64,000 nt of DNA from Beijerinckia sp. 28-YEA-48 (GTDB lineage: Bacteria > Pseudomonadota > Alphaproteobacteria > Rhizobiales > Beijerinckiaceae), in contig NZ_FNSI01000001.1 in the NCBI RefSeq assembly GCF_900104955.1, positions 1,026,001-1,090,000 on the forward strand, read 5' to 3'. The notes below the pieces were generated by a model. That model was not told the origin of the DNA. It saw only the letters and a program-made list of their open reading frames with translations, and did not search any database. This document shows, piece by piece, positions 34,323 to 43,862 of this stretch (positions are counted from its first letter, which is position 1; each line of letters begins with the position of its first letter). Position numbers and translations under genes: made by a program.

Positions 34323-35615
34323 TTATCTTGCCGAGGCGGGCAAGGGGGCTTCGCGCGCGATGTGACGCTGTTGCCATTGCCAACGTATGCGAGCGGCCTC
34401 CATGCCCCAAATCATGCCGAAGCCCAGGAAAACCCAGCGCCAATGGTCGATATCGATTTGAAAGCCTTGCAGAAGCATCGCGAAGAGGGGAGGCCAACAG
34501 ACGTGCGCAAGATCGCGATAGGGCGACTTCATGAATGTCAGCCGAAAGCCGATGAAGCATGTCGATGCGACCAGGATCAGCCAGGTGAAGCCACCAACCC
34601 AGCCATAGGAGGCGAAGGCGTTGATGTAGGAATTGTGCGGTTCAAGGAAGAAGAACAGGCGGAAGCGCAATGGCCCGAAGCCGTTTGGTAGTTCCAGCAG
34701 CATCGGTAAGGAGCGAAGCTGATTGCCGAACCGGCCCGTGAGGCCTTCGTCATAGTCTTGCGTGACGGTGGCGCGTTGTAAGAAGAGTTCACGGGTCGTG
34801 TCGAATGAAAGAATGACAATAATGCCGAGGATCGCGATCGTTATAGCCGCCGCCGCCCATAGCAGCATACGGCGGCGCGTCGGGGCATCTTCTGCAGTGA
34901 AAAAGGTTACAATAAACATCGTGACGAGCGCGATGACCGCTGCGCCCCAGGAGCCACGCGAGAATGACAAGAATATGCCGAGAGCAACAATTCCGGTGCT
35001 GACGATCACGAGAAACGGGCGACGCGTGCGGCCAGTGATCAGTCCATGGGTGAGGTAGACAAGCGCCATGACCAGATAGGAACCAAACACGTTCGGATCC
35101 TTGAACGTGCCGCTGACACGGCCTTCATACATAACCGTGTAATCAGCTAATCCGAAGAGACCAAGATAGCCAAGAATGCCGAGGAGGGAACTGGCGACGC
35201 AGCCAAAAGTGAAGGCCTTGAGGCACAGGTCTATTCGGTCATGAGTCTTTTCCGAGAAGAACATGGCGAAGAAGACGACTGTCACGATCAGATAAAGCGA
35301 CTGAAACTGAAACAACCACGAGTCGTGCTCGTTCCAATGGGGCATGAGAGCGACAAAGCCAGCGACAGTATAGATCACCCAAAGGAAGATCATCGGCATT
35401 AGCACGACGTTGAGCCGAAAGCCTCCGAGTGCCCACACTGCGATCGCGAGCAGCGAAAGGAAATCGTAGGGCGAGGGCTCGATGATCGAAATGCAACCCG
35501 AAGCAATAAAGGCTGCGAAGACGATCCGCAGCAGAGGTTCGAGATCGAGCCTGCGTCGAGTGTGTGGCCCGATGTCGGCGTTCTGTGGTCTCGGATAGGT
35601 CGCGGTGTCGCTCAT
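34323..35615 (-). CDS. O-antigen ligase/polymerase-type membrane protein
   Basis: A 430-residue protein with about ten to twelve hydrophobic segments that I place in the O-antigen ligase/polymerase (Wzy/WaaL-like) family: 'GRVSGTFKDPNVFGSYLVMALVYL' (family block near residue 185) and the large periplasmic loop with 'RFLFFFLEPHNSYINAFASYGWVGGFTWL' near 325, which holds the conserved 'HN' motif. It probably polymerises the repeat units. It overlaps the upstream gene by 4 nt (35612-35615), so it is cotranscribed. Confidence 0.87.
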   Translation of the reverse strand: MSDTATYPRPQNADIGPHTRRRLDLEPLLRIVFAAFIASGCISIIEPSPYDFLSLLAIAVWALGGFRLNVVLMPMIFLWVIYTVAGFVALMPHWNEHDSWLFQFQSLYLIVTVVFFAMFFSEKTHDRIDLCLKAFTFGCVASSLLGILGYLGLFGLADYTVMYEGRVSGTFKDPNVFGSYLVMALVYLTHGLITGRTRRPFLVIVSTGIVALGIFLSFSRGSWGAAVIALVTMFIVTFFTAEDAPTRRRMLLWAAAAITIAILGIIVILSFDTTRELFLQRATVTQDYDEGLTGRFGNQLRSLPMLLELPNGFGPLRFRLFFFLEPHNSYINAFASYGWVGGFTWLILVASTCFIGFRLTFMKSPYRDLAHVCWPPLFAMLLQGFQIDIDHWRWVFLGFGMIWGMEAARIRWQWQQRHIAREAPLPASAR

Positions 35616-36793
35616 CGGGCCGTGGCCTCCGGTGTGATCGTCACCTTGCGGCGCACCAGCACGCGATCAGAGGTGTGGGCGCAGCCGTCGATGCGCATCG
35701 AGGCGTAGTAGAGCCAGGCCTCATTGCCGACGTCTTCGAAATTGCGCGTCTGCGCCTGCTCGTCGAGGAGCGCGGGATAGGAGTTGAGCCGGTCGGCGCC
35801 GCAGGCATTGTCGAAGAGCGTCTTGGTGGCAAACAGCAGGCGCGGCTCGCTCCAGGCGATCAGATCGCGCGAGGTGGCGTAGTAGAAGCCCGGCACCGGG
35901 TAGCTCTTGTCGTCCTTCCACGCCTGCACGACGGCGATCCAGGTGCCTGAGGCGCGCTGGCGCACGAGAGCGCCGGGCGCCACCGGGAAAGGTGCGATCG
36001 GTTGGCATTCGGCGGGGGCTGGCTGTTGCGGACCGTAGGGATCCGCGTAGCGGATGCTGAACCCCTTGCCGTCATAGGCGCGCCAGGTGCCGGCTTTCAG
36101 CGGTTCGGCGCTGCGGAACAGGCAGGCGCCATAGCGCTGGCCGGTCCAGCCGGTGGTGTTGCTGAGGAAATAGCGGTTACCGCCGAGGCCGACGATGTTG
36201 GATGGATTGAAAAAGCCGCGATGGCGGCCTTGTTCGACATTCTGGCGGAACGGCGCTGAAGCGACGACCGGCGGCGCCATTTTGGCGAAGGTCGTACCGC
36301 CATCGTGGGAGACGGCGCCGATCAACGTGTTGAACCAGCAGCCGAGCGCCGCCTTGTCCTTTGGTACGTCGCATTGACCGTTGCGGTCGCCATGGAATTC
36401 GTGATGGACGACGGCGGCGACATCCTTGCCGTTGTCGGTCCAGGTGGCGGCGATCCAGCTCTGGTGATCGTAGGCGGCGGGATCAGCGCTGAACGACGCC
36501 TTGAACGCGATTTTGCAATCGAGCTTGAGGTGAGACAGATCCTTGCCGCGCAGAGGGCGGTTGACGTCATGCAGCGCGAACATCACGACCTGATTGTCGC
36601 CATCGCGAAAGGCGCGGGCGTTGACGTCTGGCACATCATGGCCGTCACAGGCGTCGCGCTTGGGATCGAACATGATCTGCGTATCGTCGCCCAGCGCCAG
36701 CTTGAGCCGTGGCGCGTCGGCCAGCGCGGGCGCGCCGATGCTCATCACAGCAATGCTGGCCAGCAATCGGATTTTGCGCGGGCTGGGGCTCAA
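35612..36793 (-). CDS. Secreted beta-propeller-like (GH43/GH117-like) protein
   Basis: A 393-residue protein with a signal peptide (about 1-25, cleavage near ALADA). The rest shows repeated sheet motifs: 'QSWIAATWTDNGKDVAAVVHHEFHGD', 'FFNPSNIVGLGGNRYFLSNTTGWTGQRYGACLFRS', 'GFYYATSRDLIAWSEPRLLF' and 'NEAWLYYASMRIDG', which look like a five-bladed glycoside-hydrolase-type propeller. Cysteines are several (C50, C91 and others), consistent with disulphides in the periplasm. It may trim or bind the polymer. Sure only of the secretion; the family assignment is tentative. Operon neighbours: O-antigen ligase (4-nt overlap after it) and the sugar transferase (4-nt overlap before it). Confidence 0.62.
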   Translation of the reverse strand: MSPSPRKIRLLASIAVMSIGAPALADAPRLKLALGDDTQIMFDPKRDACDGHDVPDVNARAFRDGDNQVVMFALHDVNRPLRGKDLSHLKLDCKIAFKASFSADPAAYDHQSWIAATWTDNGKDVAAVVHHEFHGDRNGQCDVPKDKAALGCWFNTLIGAVSHDGGTTFAKMAPPVVASAPFRQNVEQGRHRGFFNPSNIVGLGGNRYFLSNTTGWTGQRYGACLFRSAEPLKAGTWRAYDGKGFSIRYADPYGPQQPAPAECQPIAPFPVAPGALVRQRASGTWIAVVQAWKDDKSYPVPGFYYATSRDLIAWSEPRLLFATKTLFDNACGADRLNSYPALLDEQAQTRNFEDVGNEAWLYYASMRIDGCAHTSDRVLVRRKVTITPEATAR

Positions 36794-38337
36794 TACGCGT
36801 TCTCCGCTTTCAACAGGGCGAAGGGCGTGACCGCGAGAATGTAGATGTCGAAGAGGATCGACCAGTTCTCGATGTAGAACAGGTCGAATTCGACACGCTG
36901 CTGGATTTTTTCCTGCGTATCGGTTTCGCCGCGCCAGCCGTTGACCTGGGCCCAGCCGGTGATGCCGGGGCGCATGCGGTGGCGGGCGAAATAGCCGTCC
37001 ACCACTTTCTCATATTCGCGGTCGGCGGCCTTGGCGGCGACCGCATGCGGACGCGGGCCGACGAGGGAGAGATTGCCCTTGAACACCACGTTGAACAATT
37101 GCGGCAGCTCATCGAGAGAGGTGCGGCGGATAAAACGGCCAACGCGCGTCACCCGCGGGTCGGTGCGCGTCACCTGTTTCTGCACGGTCGGGTCGAGCTG
37201 GTCCGAATACATCGAGCGGAACTTCAAAACTTCGATGAGCTCGTTGTTGAAGCCATAGCGTTGCTGACGAAACAGCACCGTACCGCGCGACTCGAGCTTC
37301 ACCGCGATGGCGATCGCCAGCATCACCGGTGACAGCAGGATCAGGCACAGCGTGCCGACGATGCGGTCAAAAGCCGATTTCAGCACCAGGTCCCAGTCGA
37401 CGATCGGCCGATCGAAGACGTCGAGGACGGGTACGTTGCCGATCCAGGAATAGGAGCGGGGCCGCAGCCGCAATTTGCTGGCATGGGCGGCGAGGCGGAT
37501 GTCGATCGGCAGCACCCAGAGCTTGCGCAGCATCTGCAGAAGCCGCTGTTCGGCGGTGATCGGCAGAGACAGGATGACGAGATCGACGCGGGCGTGACGG
37601 GCGAATTCGGGCAGATCGTCGACGGTGCCGAGTTTTGGATAGCCGGCCACCACGTCGGGCGCGCGGTCGTCGGAGCGGTCGTCGAAAACGCCGTAGATGC
37701 GCAGGCCGATGTCCTTTTGCTGCGACAGAGCGGTCAGCAGTTCCGCGCCGAGTTCGCCGCCGCCGACGATGACCGTGCGGCGATCGAGCTGGCCCCGGCG
37801 GGTCAGCCAGCGCACGCCGATGGCCACGAGGAGGCGTCCAGCCATGAGCATGACGAAGCCGACGGAGAAAAAGCCGACGGCCCAGACGCGCGAAAACACT
37901 CCTTCGAGCTTAAACAGGAAGATGACCGACAAGGCGGCCAGAAAGACCAACGTCCAGGCGCAGGCGAGGCGGATACCCCGTCTGATCGGCGCGCGGAACG
38001 CGGTGATCGTGTTCAAGTCGAAAGCCTGGAACAGGATGACGGCGAAACAGGCCAAGGTCGGAATCGCGGCGACATAAACGGCCTCGAGCCTGTGCAACGG
38101 CAGCACATAGATCGCATGCACGGCGAAGCCCGTGGCGCAGATGATGAGGATGTCGAGGAGGCGGACGAGACCGGTCAGAACGATGGGCGACCAGGCCGGC
38201 CGTGTGTCGCTGCCGGCCAGGGTCTCGGCCAGCTGCGCCATGCGGAGGCGCCGCGCGTCCTGCTGCGCCTGTTGTTCGGGCGTCAGCGGCGTCGGCGGTT
38301 CGATCCGCTTCATATCGTCGACGGTGAACGTGTTCAT
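36790..38337 (-). CDS. Undecaprenyl-phosphate sugar phosphotransferase (WcaJ/PssY-like)
   Basis: A 515-residue priming enzyme that loads a sugar-1-phosphate onto undecaprenyl phosphate. Four N-terminal membrane segments are followed by a Rossmann-like CoA-binding domain ('[21 protein letters not shown]') and the C-terminal catalytic domain with '[45 protein letters not shown]', '[25 protein letters not shown]' and '[19 protein letters not shown]'. The start is placed at ATG 38337; a TTG at 38376 overlaps the upstream stop codon and is an alternative. It likely starts the exopolysaccharide repeat unit. Confidence 0.92.
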   Translation of the reverse strand: MNTFTVDDMKRIEPPTPLTPEQQAQQDARRLRMAQLAETLAGSDTRPAWSPIVLTGLVRLLDILIICATGFAVHAIYVLPLHRLEAVYVAAIPTLACFAVILFQAFDLNTITAFRAPIRRGIRLACAWTLVFLAALSVIFLFKLEGVFSRVWAVGFFSVGFVMLMAGRLLVAIGVRWLTRRGQLDRRTVIVGGGELGAELLTALSQQKDIGLRIYGVFDDRSDDRAPDVVAGYPKLGTVDDLPEFARHARVDLVILSLPITAEQRLLQMLRKLWVLPIDIRLAAHASKLRLRPRSYSWIGNVPVLDVFDRPIVDWDLVLKSAFDRIVGTLCLILLSPVMLAIAIAVKLESRGTVLFRQQRYGFNNELIEVLKFRSMYSDQLDPTVQKQVTRTDPRVTRVGRFIRRTSLDELPQLFNVVFKGNLSLVGPRPHAVAAKAADREYEKVVDGYFARHRMRPGITGWAQVNGWRGETDTQEKIQQRVEFDLFYIENWSILFDIYILAVTPFALLKAENAY

Positions 38338-38372
38338 GACCGCTCGCTTCAACTGTCGTTCGGCAGACGATA

Positions 38373-39572
38373 TCAAAATGCCAAGGCCGTGCTTTTGTCT
38401 CTATCTTCGATGCTGGGCAATTTTCTGGCCAAGGCGGCCCGGTACCCATCGATTACAGCGTCGACCATTTGATGAATAGTAAATCGTGACGCGACATAGT
38501 CGGCCAGCGCCGTCGCTTCCTGGGCCAGGACCTCGGCTGGTTTGCCGACGAGGTCGATCATGGCCGAGGCGAGGGTGCTGGGCTCGTTGCTGGGAATGAG
38601 CCGGCCGGCATGGGGGCCGAAGATTTCTGGAATGCCGCCGACCGAGGTGGAAATCATCGGGAGACGCGCGGCGGCTGCTTCAAGCACGATATAGGGCAGC
38701 GATTCGGCGCGCGATGGCACGATGAGCGCGTGGCCAAGTTGAAACGCCTCGTGCGCCGGCAGGGGGCCGGGGAAGGTGACGCGCGATCCCAAGCCGTTGC
38801 GGGTGGCCTGGGCCTGCAATGCCTCCCGATCCGGGCCGGAGCCAACCAGCACGGTGCGGATGCGCCGGTGGGTGCGCAGTTCAAATTCGAGATGGGCATC
38901 CAGAAGGGTGTCGATGCCTTTGGCGGCGCGCAGTTCACCGACATAGAGGAAGTTGGCGGCATCGGCGCGGGGCGTGACGGGCACGAACTCCGCCTTGCTG
39001 ATCCCATTGGGAATTACGCGGGTGAAGGCGCCCGGCGCCCGGACGTAGCAGATGAAACAGCTTTGGATGAAAGCGCTCTCGAACAGGAAAATGTCGGTGG
39101 CGCGGGCGAGCTGCGATTCCGTTGCCATATAAATGGAATGGAGCGTGGTGCCGGGCCGGTAGTTGAAACTGCCGCCATGGGGCGTGTAGGCGCGCACGGC
39201 CGGCGCGGCACCGGGCAGAAAACCGGGCAGGCGGGCGTAAAGCCCCCCCTTGGAGCCGTGGCCATGAATCACGTCCGGCTGCAGCTGGCGCATGAGCTTG
39301 CGAATCCGCGACAGATTCATGATGTCGCTGGGATGCGGATTGCGCTGCATGGGCATGCGGGTGAGGCCCAAAGCCAACTGCGGTGCGAGCTCAGCCAGAA
39401 CCGTCTCGGTCCGTTCGCCGCCTGTGAGCGAATCGCAGACGATGCCGACTTTATGGCCGCGCTTGATTTGGGCGCGGGTCAGATCGAGGACATGCCGGAA
39501 CAGGCCGCCGAGCGGGGCACGGAAGACGTGGATTATTTTAAGACGATCATCGGGGGGCGGCGTTTCCAACAT
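38373..39572 (-). CDS. Glycosyltransferase family 4 protein (exopolysaccharide locus)
   Basis: A 399-residue GT-B glycosyltransferase. 'IIHVFRAPLGGLFRHVLDLTRAQIKRGHKVGIVCDS' is the N-terminal acceptor domain; 'FLYVGELRAAKGIDTLLDAHLEF' and 'ALIVPSRAESLPYIVLEAAAARLPMISTSVGGIPEIFG' are the nucleotide-sugar domain. It presumably adds a sugar after the priming transferase gene, which follows it directly (its stop overlaps a possible TTG start of that gene). It is the only glycosyltransferase inside the locus, so either a simple repeat is made or other transferases lie elsewhere. Confidence 0.9.
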   Translation of the reverse strand: MLETPPPDDRLKIIHVFRAPLGGLFRHVLDLTRAQIKRGHKVGIVCDSLTGGERTETVLAELAPQLALGLTRMPMQRNPHPSDIMNLSRIRKLMRQLQPDVIHGHGSKGGLYARLPGFLPGAAPAVRAYTPHGGSFNYRPGTTLHSIYMATESQLARATDIFLFESAFIQSCFICYVRAPGAFTRVIPNGISKAEFVPVTPRADAANFLYVGELRAAKGIDTLLDAHLEFELRTHRRIRTVLVGSGPDREALQAQATRNGLGSRVTFPGPLPAHEAFQLGHALIVPSRAESLPYIVLEAAAARLPMISTSVGGIPEIFGPHAGRLIPSNEPSTLASAMIDLVGKPAEVLAQEATALADYVASRFTIHQMVDAVIDGYRAALARKLPSIEDRDKSTALAF

Positions 39573-39597
39573 GACACATGCCTATACGCGCCCTGTC

Positions 39598-40161
39598 TTA
39601 AAAGAATCGCTCCCGAACTGTGATCGTGTCGCCCGGCAGGACCGGATAGGTCAGCGGTACAGATCCCGTGACGGGAGCGCCATTGATAACCCGTGTCAGA
39701 TCGGCGCTCGATCTTGCCGCCCGCGGCCCGAAACCTCCGGCAACGGCAACGGCGTTTTGTACCGTCATGCCGTTAATGAATGGGTACTGGCCGGCGGTCA
39801 GGACCTCACCGAGGATGAAAAACGGCCGGTAAGCCTCGACTTCGACAGACACTTTTGGCTCGCGCAGATAGCCGCCGCGCAACCGCGCCTCGATGATGCG
39901 CTCAAGCTGGGTGGTGGAATGGCCGAAAGCATCGACCGGGCCGATGAGCGGCATCGAAATGCGGCCGGCGCCATCAACTGCATAGCTGTTGGACAGCGAA
40001 TCCTGTCCGAAAACGATGACGCGCAGGCGATCGCCGGACGCCAGAAGATAAGGCGCCGCCGCATTCGCTTCGAGCAGCTCGTTTTGATAATGGGTCCTGG
40101 CACAACCCTGCAGCGCGATCGCTGTGAGCGCCAGGGCCGCAATGAACGAACGCCGTATCAT
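39598..40161 (-). CDS. Polysaccharide export lipoprotein (Wza/ExoF-type)
   Basis: A 187-residue outer-membrane export protein of the Wza class, but short. The lipobox is TAIALQGCA, so the mature protein starts at Cys20. It contains the polysaccharide export (PES) motif 'APYLLASGDRLRVIVFGQDSLSNSYAVDGAGRISMPLIG' and an SLBB domain 'YRPFFILGEVLTAGQYPFINGMTVQNAVAVAGGF'. One SLBB domain only, which is common for alphaproteobacterial ExoF-like proteins. It is divergent from the co-polymerase gene at 40331; the two make the export channel and its regulator. Confidence 0.9.
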   Translation of the reverse strand: MIRRSFIAALALTAIALQGCARTHYQNELLEANAAAPYLLASGDRLRVIVFGQDSLSNSYAVDGAGRISMPLIGPVDAFGHSTTQLERIIEARLRGGYLREPKVSVEVEAYRPFFILGEVLTAGQYPFINGMTVQNAVAVAGGFGPRAARSSADLTRVINGAPVTGSVPLTYPVLPGDTITVRERFF

Positions 40162-40330
40162 GCTGCAACCACACGGGACTTTACCCGCCGGGCATCGGCG
40201 GGATCACAGCCTGAGTCTTAGGGTGGTATGGTTAACAAAGCCTAAGCAGGTCCGCGCCAAAGGATTGGCGGGTTAACCAGCCCTCAACCATAAGGCGCTC
40301 TAATCCGCCCAGTTTCCGAAAGGGCGTTGA

Positions 40331-42817
40331 ATGAGTTCCCAGGCGACCGATTCTAACGATCAAAGATATGACGGCCGCAGGCTGGATATCGATCTGCCGG
40401 GAATCTGGCAGACGGTCTGGCGCAAGCGCAATGTTGTCCTGGGCACGACGGCTCTTTGTTTCGCTCTCGCAACCGTTTTCGTTCTGGTGGCGAAGCCGCG
40501 TTACACGGGCGAAGCGAAAGTCCTGGTCGAGAATCAGGAAAACTATTTCACGCGGCCGGCGGGGCAGGCCGAATCGGCGGCACAGGGGCAAGGCCCCGAC
40601 CAGGAAGCCATCGCCAGCCAGGTGCAGGTGGTGACGTCGCGGGATCTTGGCCGCGAGGCGATTCGCGCACTCGGCCTCAAGGGCAATCCGTTTTACGATC
40701 CGCTTGCCGGTGGCGGTGGGCTTTTGGGCAATCTTCTGTCGCTGCTCGGCCTCAGCCGCGCGCCGACCCATCCGGAAGACCGTATCCTCGACAATTACTT
40801 CGATGCGCTGGCGGTGTTCCCGGTGCCGAAGTCGCGCGTGTTGCAGATCGAGTTCAAGGCCCCTGATGCCGATCTGGCGGCCAAGGGCGCCAACACGATC
40901 GCCGACCTTTATATAGACATGCAGTCGCAGGCGAAGCGCGAGCGGGCGAAGGCTGCGGCGGAATCGCTGGGGACCCTCGTCGCCGAATTGCGCAAGCAGG
41001 TGGCGCAGTCGGAAGCGCGTCTCGAAGCCTTCCGCGCCTCGTCCGGCTTGATGCTGGGCGCCAATAATATGACGCTGCCGACGCAGGCCCTGTCCGACAT
41101 CAACGGCCAGCTTTCCACGGCCCGTTCGGTGCAGGCCGAGGCGCAGGCGAGGGCGAAATCAATCCGCGATGGAATCCGCAACGGTCGTCTCACCGAGATG
41201 CCGGATATCGCCAAGGATGATTTGATCCGCCGGATCTCCGAACAGCGCATCAATCTGCGCGCGCAACTGGCGCTCGAGTCGCGCACGCTCGGGCCCCAGC
41301 ATCCGCGCATCAAGGATCTGAACGCGCAACTCGCCACACTCGATGCCGATCTGCGCGCCGCAGCCGAAAGGGCGGCGCGGGCTCTGGAGAATGAAGCCAA
41401 GATCGCTGGTGGGCGCGTCGATAATCTGGCCGCCGCCGTCGATCAGCAGCGTCGCAGCATCGGCAATGCCAGCGGCGACGAGGTGCGGCTGCGCGAACTC
41501 GACCGCGACGTGAAGCTGCAAAAGGATCAGCTCGAAGCCAACATCACCAAATATCAGGAAGCCGTCGCCCGCCAGGACTCGGCGTCGACGCCGGGTGATG
41601 CGCGCGTGATCTCGCGCGCCGTGGCGCCGCAGCTGCCGTCCTTCCCGAAGAAGCTGCCGATCATTGTCCTGGCGACGCTGGCTGGCCTGATTCTTTCGAT
41701 CGGCGCGGTGCTGATGCGCGAGTTCCTGACGGGCAATAGTTTCGTGCCGAACGGACCTGATGGCAGCTACGCGCCGCCGTCGCCCCGTTACGATCCCGAT
41801 CCGCGGCCTGGTCGGGGGACGGCCCGCATGTTTTCTGAGGCGGCTGCTTCGTCAGCTCCGGCAGCGAATCCTGAGACGCGTCTGGGTGCGGAGCCTGATG
41901 TTCGCCCCGATCCTCGCTCTGATGTTCGTGCCGCCGCCGCTGATCCGCTTCCTGAAGCAAGCCTCCATCCGCTCTCCGAGGCGAAAGCTGAGGCAAGTCC
42001 AGAGATAAGCCCTGAAGTAAGCTCCAAGGCGAGCCGGATCCGCAGCCTGTTCGCGTTGCCCGTGCTGGCGTCCCTGTTCGCGGGATGGCGCAAGCCCAAG
42101 ACGGTGGAAGATTCGAAGGCTGTGCTGGCAGTGCCGGTTTTGACGGAGCCCGTGCCGCAACCTATGTCGCAATCTGTGTCTCAACCTAAGTCACTTGCCG
42201 AGCCGGTTGCGGAAGCGGAAGCACCGCTTGAGACGCGTCAATCCTTCGCCATTGTCGCGCGCGGCCTGCTTGAGGTGGCGCAAGCCGATTACGCCACGCG
42301 CGTCATGACCGTCGCGACCGATGCGATGCTCGACAGCCGCGAGACGGCCTATCCGCTGGCGCGCGAACTCGCCAACGAGGCGCGCACCATTCTGATCGAT
42401 TTCCGTCGCTCGCCGGCGCGTACCCATCTGGAAGGTTTGTCGGATCTGTTGAGCGGCGAAGCGTCGTTCGAGGACGTGATCCATCGCGATCGCGGCTCGC
42501 GCCTGCATGTGCTCGAAGCGGGCGAGGGCAGTGTGGTGATCGGCGAAGATCTCGAAGCCGTCATCGACGCTCTGTCGCAGACCTATGAATTCCTCGTGCT
42601 GTCGGCGCCACCGGTGGCGGATGACGGCATCACCAAGGGGTTGGCGCCGGCCGCCGATTTCGTCTGCGTGGTTGCGCCGATTGCTGGGCCACCGGCTGTG
42701 GCGCTTGGCGCGTTGCTGGTCGAGGCTGGCGCGGGCGAAGCCATCGTCGTATCGCCGGAGGTCATGCCGGACATGCCGCGTCCGCACCGTCGCCCGATGG
42801 TCAGCGACGCGGCCTAA
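40331..42817 (+). CDS. Wzz/ExoP-type polysaccharide co-polymerase with degenerate kinase-like domain
   Basis: An 828-residue inner-membrane chain-length/export protein. A Wzz domain with first membrane helix (about 34-56) and GNVR-like coiled coil (about 190-410) ends in a proline-rich motif PQLPSFPKKLP before the second helix (about 435-460). A 170-residue low-complexity linker (470-635) follows, then a C-terminal Rossmann-like domain (637-815). This has ILIDFRRSPA (Walker A'-like), 'GLSDLLSGEASFEDVI' and FLVLSAPPV (Walker B-like), all typical BY-kinase blocks, but the Walker A site is 'TVATDAMLDSRETA' without G-x4-GK[ST], and there is no C-terminal Tyr cluster. It should not bind ATP normally. 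It is divergent from the Wza-type gene. Confidence 0.9.
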   Translation: MSSQATDSNDQRYDGRRLDIDLPGIWQTVWRKRNVVLGTTALCFALATVFVLVAKPRYTGEAKVLVENQENYFTRPAGQAESAAQGQGPDQEAIASQVQVVTSRDLGREAIRALGLKGNPFYDPLAGGGGLLGNLLSLLGLSRAPTHPEDRILDNYFDALAVFPVPKSRVLQIEFKAPDADLAAKGANTIADLYIDMQSQAKRERAKAAAESLGTLVAELRKQVAQSEARLEAFRASSGLMLGANNMTLPTQALSDINGQLSTARSVQAEAQARAKSIRDGIRNGRLTEMPDIAKDDLIRRISEQRINLRAQLALESRTLGPQHPRIKDLNAQLATLDADLRAAAERAARALENEAKIAGGRVDNLAAAVDQQRRSIGNASGDEVRLRELDRDVKLQKDQLEANITKYQEAVARQDSASTPGDARVISRAVAPQLPSFPKKLPIIVLATLAGLILSIGAVLMREFLTGNSFVPNGPDGSYAPPSPRYDPDPRPGRGTARMFSEAAASSAPAANPETRLGAEPDVRPDPRSDVRAAAADPLPEASLHPLSEAKAEASPEISPEVSSKASRIRSLFALPVLASLFAGWRKPKTVEDSKAVLAVPVLTEPVPQPMSQSVSQPKSLAEPVAEAEAPLETRQSFAIVARGLLEVAQADYATRVMTVATDAMLDSRETAYPLARELANEARTILIDFRRSPARTHLEGLSDLLSGEASFEDVIHRDRGSRLHVLEAGEGSVVIGEDLEAVIDALSQTYEFLVLSAPPVADDGITKGLAPAADFVCVVAPIAGPPAVALGALLVEAGAGEAIVVSPEVMPDMPRPHRRPMVSDAA

Positions 42818-42907
42818 ACAAACCGCGTTCGATATAAGCCTGACCTGCCTCGCGATGCGCGTCGATGATGACGGGTGAAACTGTTGCCCGAAAGCGATGG
42901 CCGACGC

Positions 42908-43699
42908 TTAGGTGTGGGGTTCCAGCTCGCTCAGGATGGAGGAGACGACGGAGCCAAGTCGGGGGTCTTTGAGGCTGACTTGGCGAGCCTTTGGCAGGGA
43001 CGTCACCTGGAAAATCGCGTGCTGATGAAATTCCTCGGCAGCCTTGGCGGCGGCCTTGGCGTCCCGGCGTTCAATGGCCTGGACAAGGCGGAGCCGCAAT
43101 TCATGCAGTTCCGAAAACATCTTTTGCCAGGCGCCGATCTTCCCCTCGGTCATGATGCGGGCGAATTCGACTTGAATGTTCGTTAGGAAGCTGCAGATGA
43201 CCTCGAGCAGAGCATTATGCGATGCCTTGGCCAGAGCATAATGAAAGGCGCGGACACCGGCGGCCGCTTGTTCGCCGTTCTGCGCAGCGCCGAGCGCGGC
43301 GCATGTTTCCTTCAGCCTGCGAATATCGGCATCCGTGCCTTTTTCCACGGCGCATGTCGCGGCATGCACGCAAAGCACCTTCTGAATGTTCAGCGCATCG
43401 GCCACGCCCACCGTTTCCAACTGCATAACCGCGGAAAGAGACATGGCCACGAGGGCTTCGCCATTGGCGCTGACATAGGCGCCGCTGCCCTGTCTGACCT
43501 CGATAAGGCCGATGACCGAAAGGCCACGTATTGCTTCGCGAACCGTCGGGCCGCTCACGGAATAGAGTTCGGACAACTCCTTTTCCGTTGGCAGTTTCTG
43601 TCCCCGTTGCAACGCGCCGCTGATGATTTGATCCTTCAAATCATTGAAGATCTGGTCGGCGAGGCGGCCTTTGTCGATCGAGCGTGTGGCTAACGGCAT
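42908..43699 (-). CDS. GntR-family (FadR-type) transcriptional regulator
   Basis: A 263-residue repressor-type regulator. The N-terminal winged helix is 'ADQIFNDLKDQIISGALQRGQKLPTEKELSELYSVSGPTVREAIRGLSVIGLIEVRQGSGAYV' (about 12-75), and the C-terminal all-helical FCD ligand domain runs about 90-250. The candidate palindromic operator at 45344-45358 lies between the neighbouring MFS and cupin-like genes. The ligand is unknown; the adjacent MFS gene suggests an aromatic or sugar acid. Confidence 0.89.
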   Translation of the reverse strand: MPLATRSIDKGRLADQIFNDLKDQIISGALQRGQKLPTEKELSELYSVSGPTVREAIRGLSVIGLIEVRQGSGAYVSANGEALVAMSLSAVMQLETVGVADALNIQKVLCVHAATCAVEKGTDADIRRLKETCAALGAAQNGEQAAAGVRAFHYALAKASHNALLEVICSFLTNIQVEFARIMTEGKIGAWQKMFSELHELRLRLVQAIERRDAKAAAKAAEEFHQHAIFQVTSLPKARQVSLKDPRLGSVVSSILSELEPHT

Positions 43700-43862
43700 G
43701 GCTCTGTTTCAGAAGTGTTTGGCAGGTCGCTCAAGGTTGCCTCCTGCAGGGTCGGCAATCGCCGCTGCGACTCATGCCGCGGTGACGCCGCGAAGAGTAT
43801 CGCGAAGTGTTCGCTTCGTCTTGGCGAGCAGAGCCCGTGGGCGAACAATCCGAAGCTTCGGT

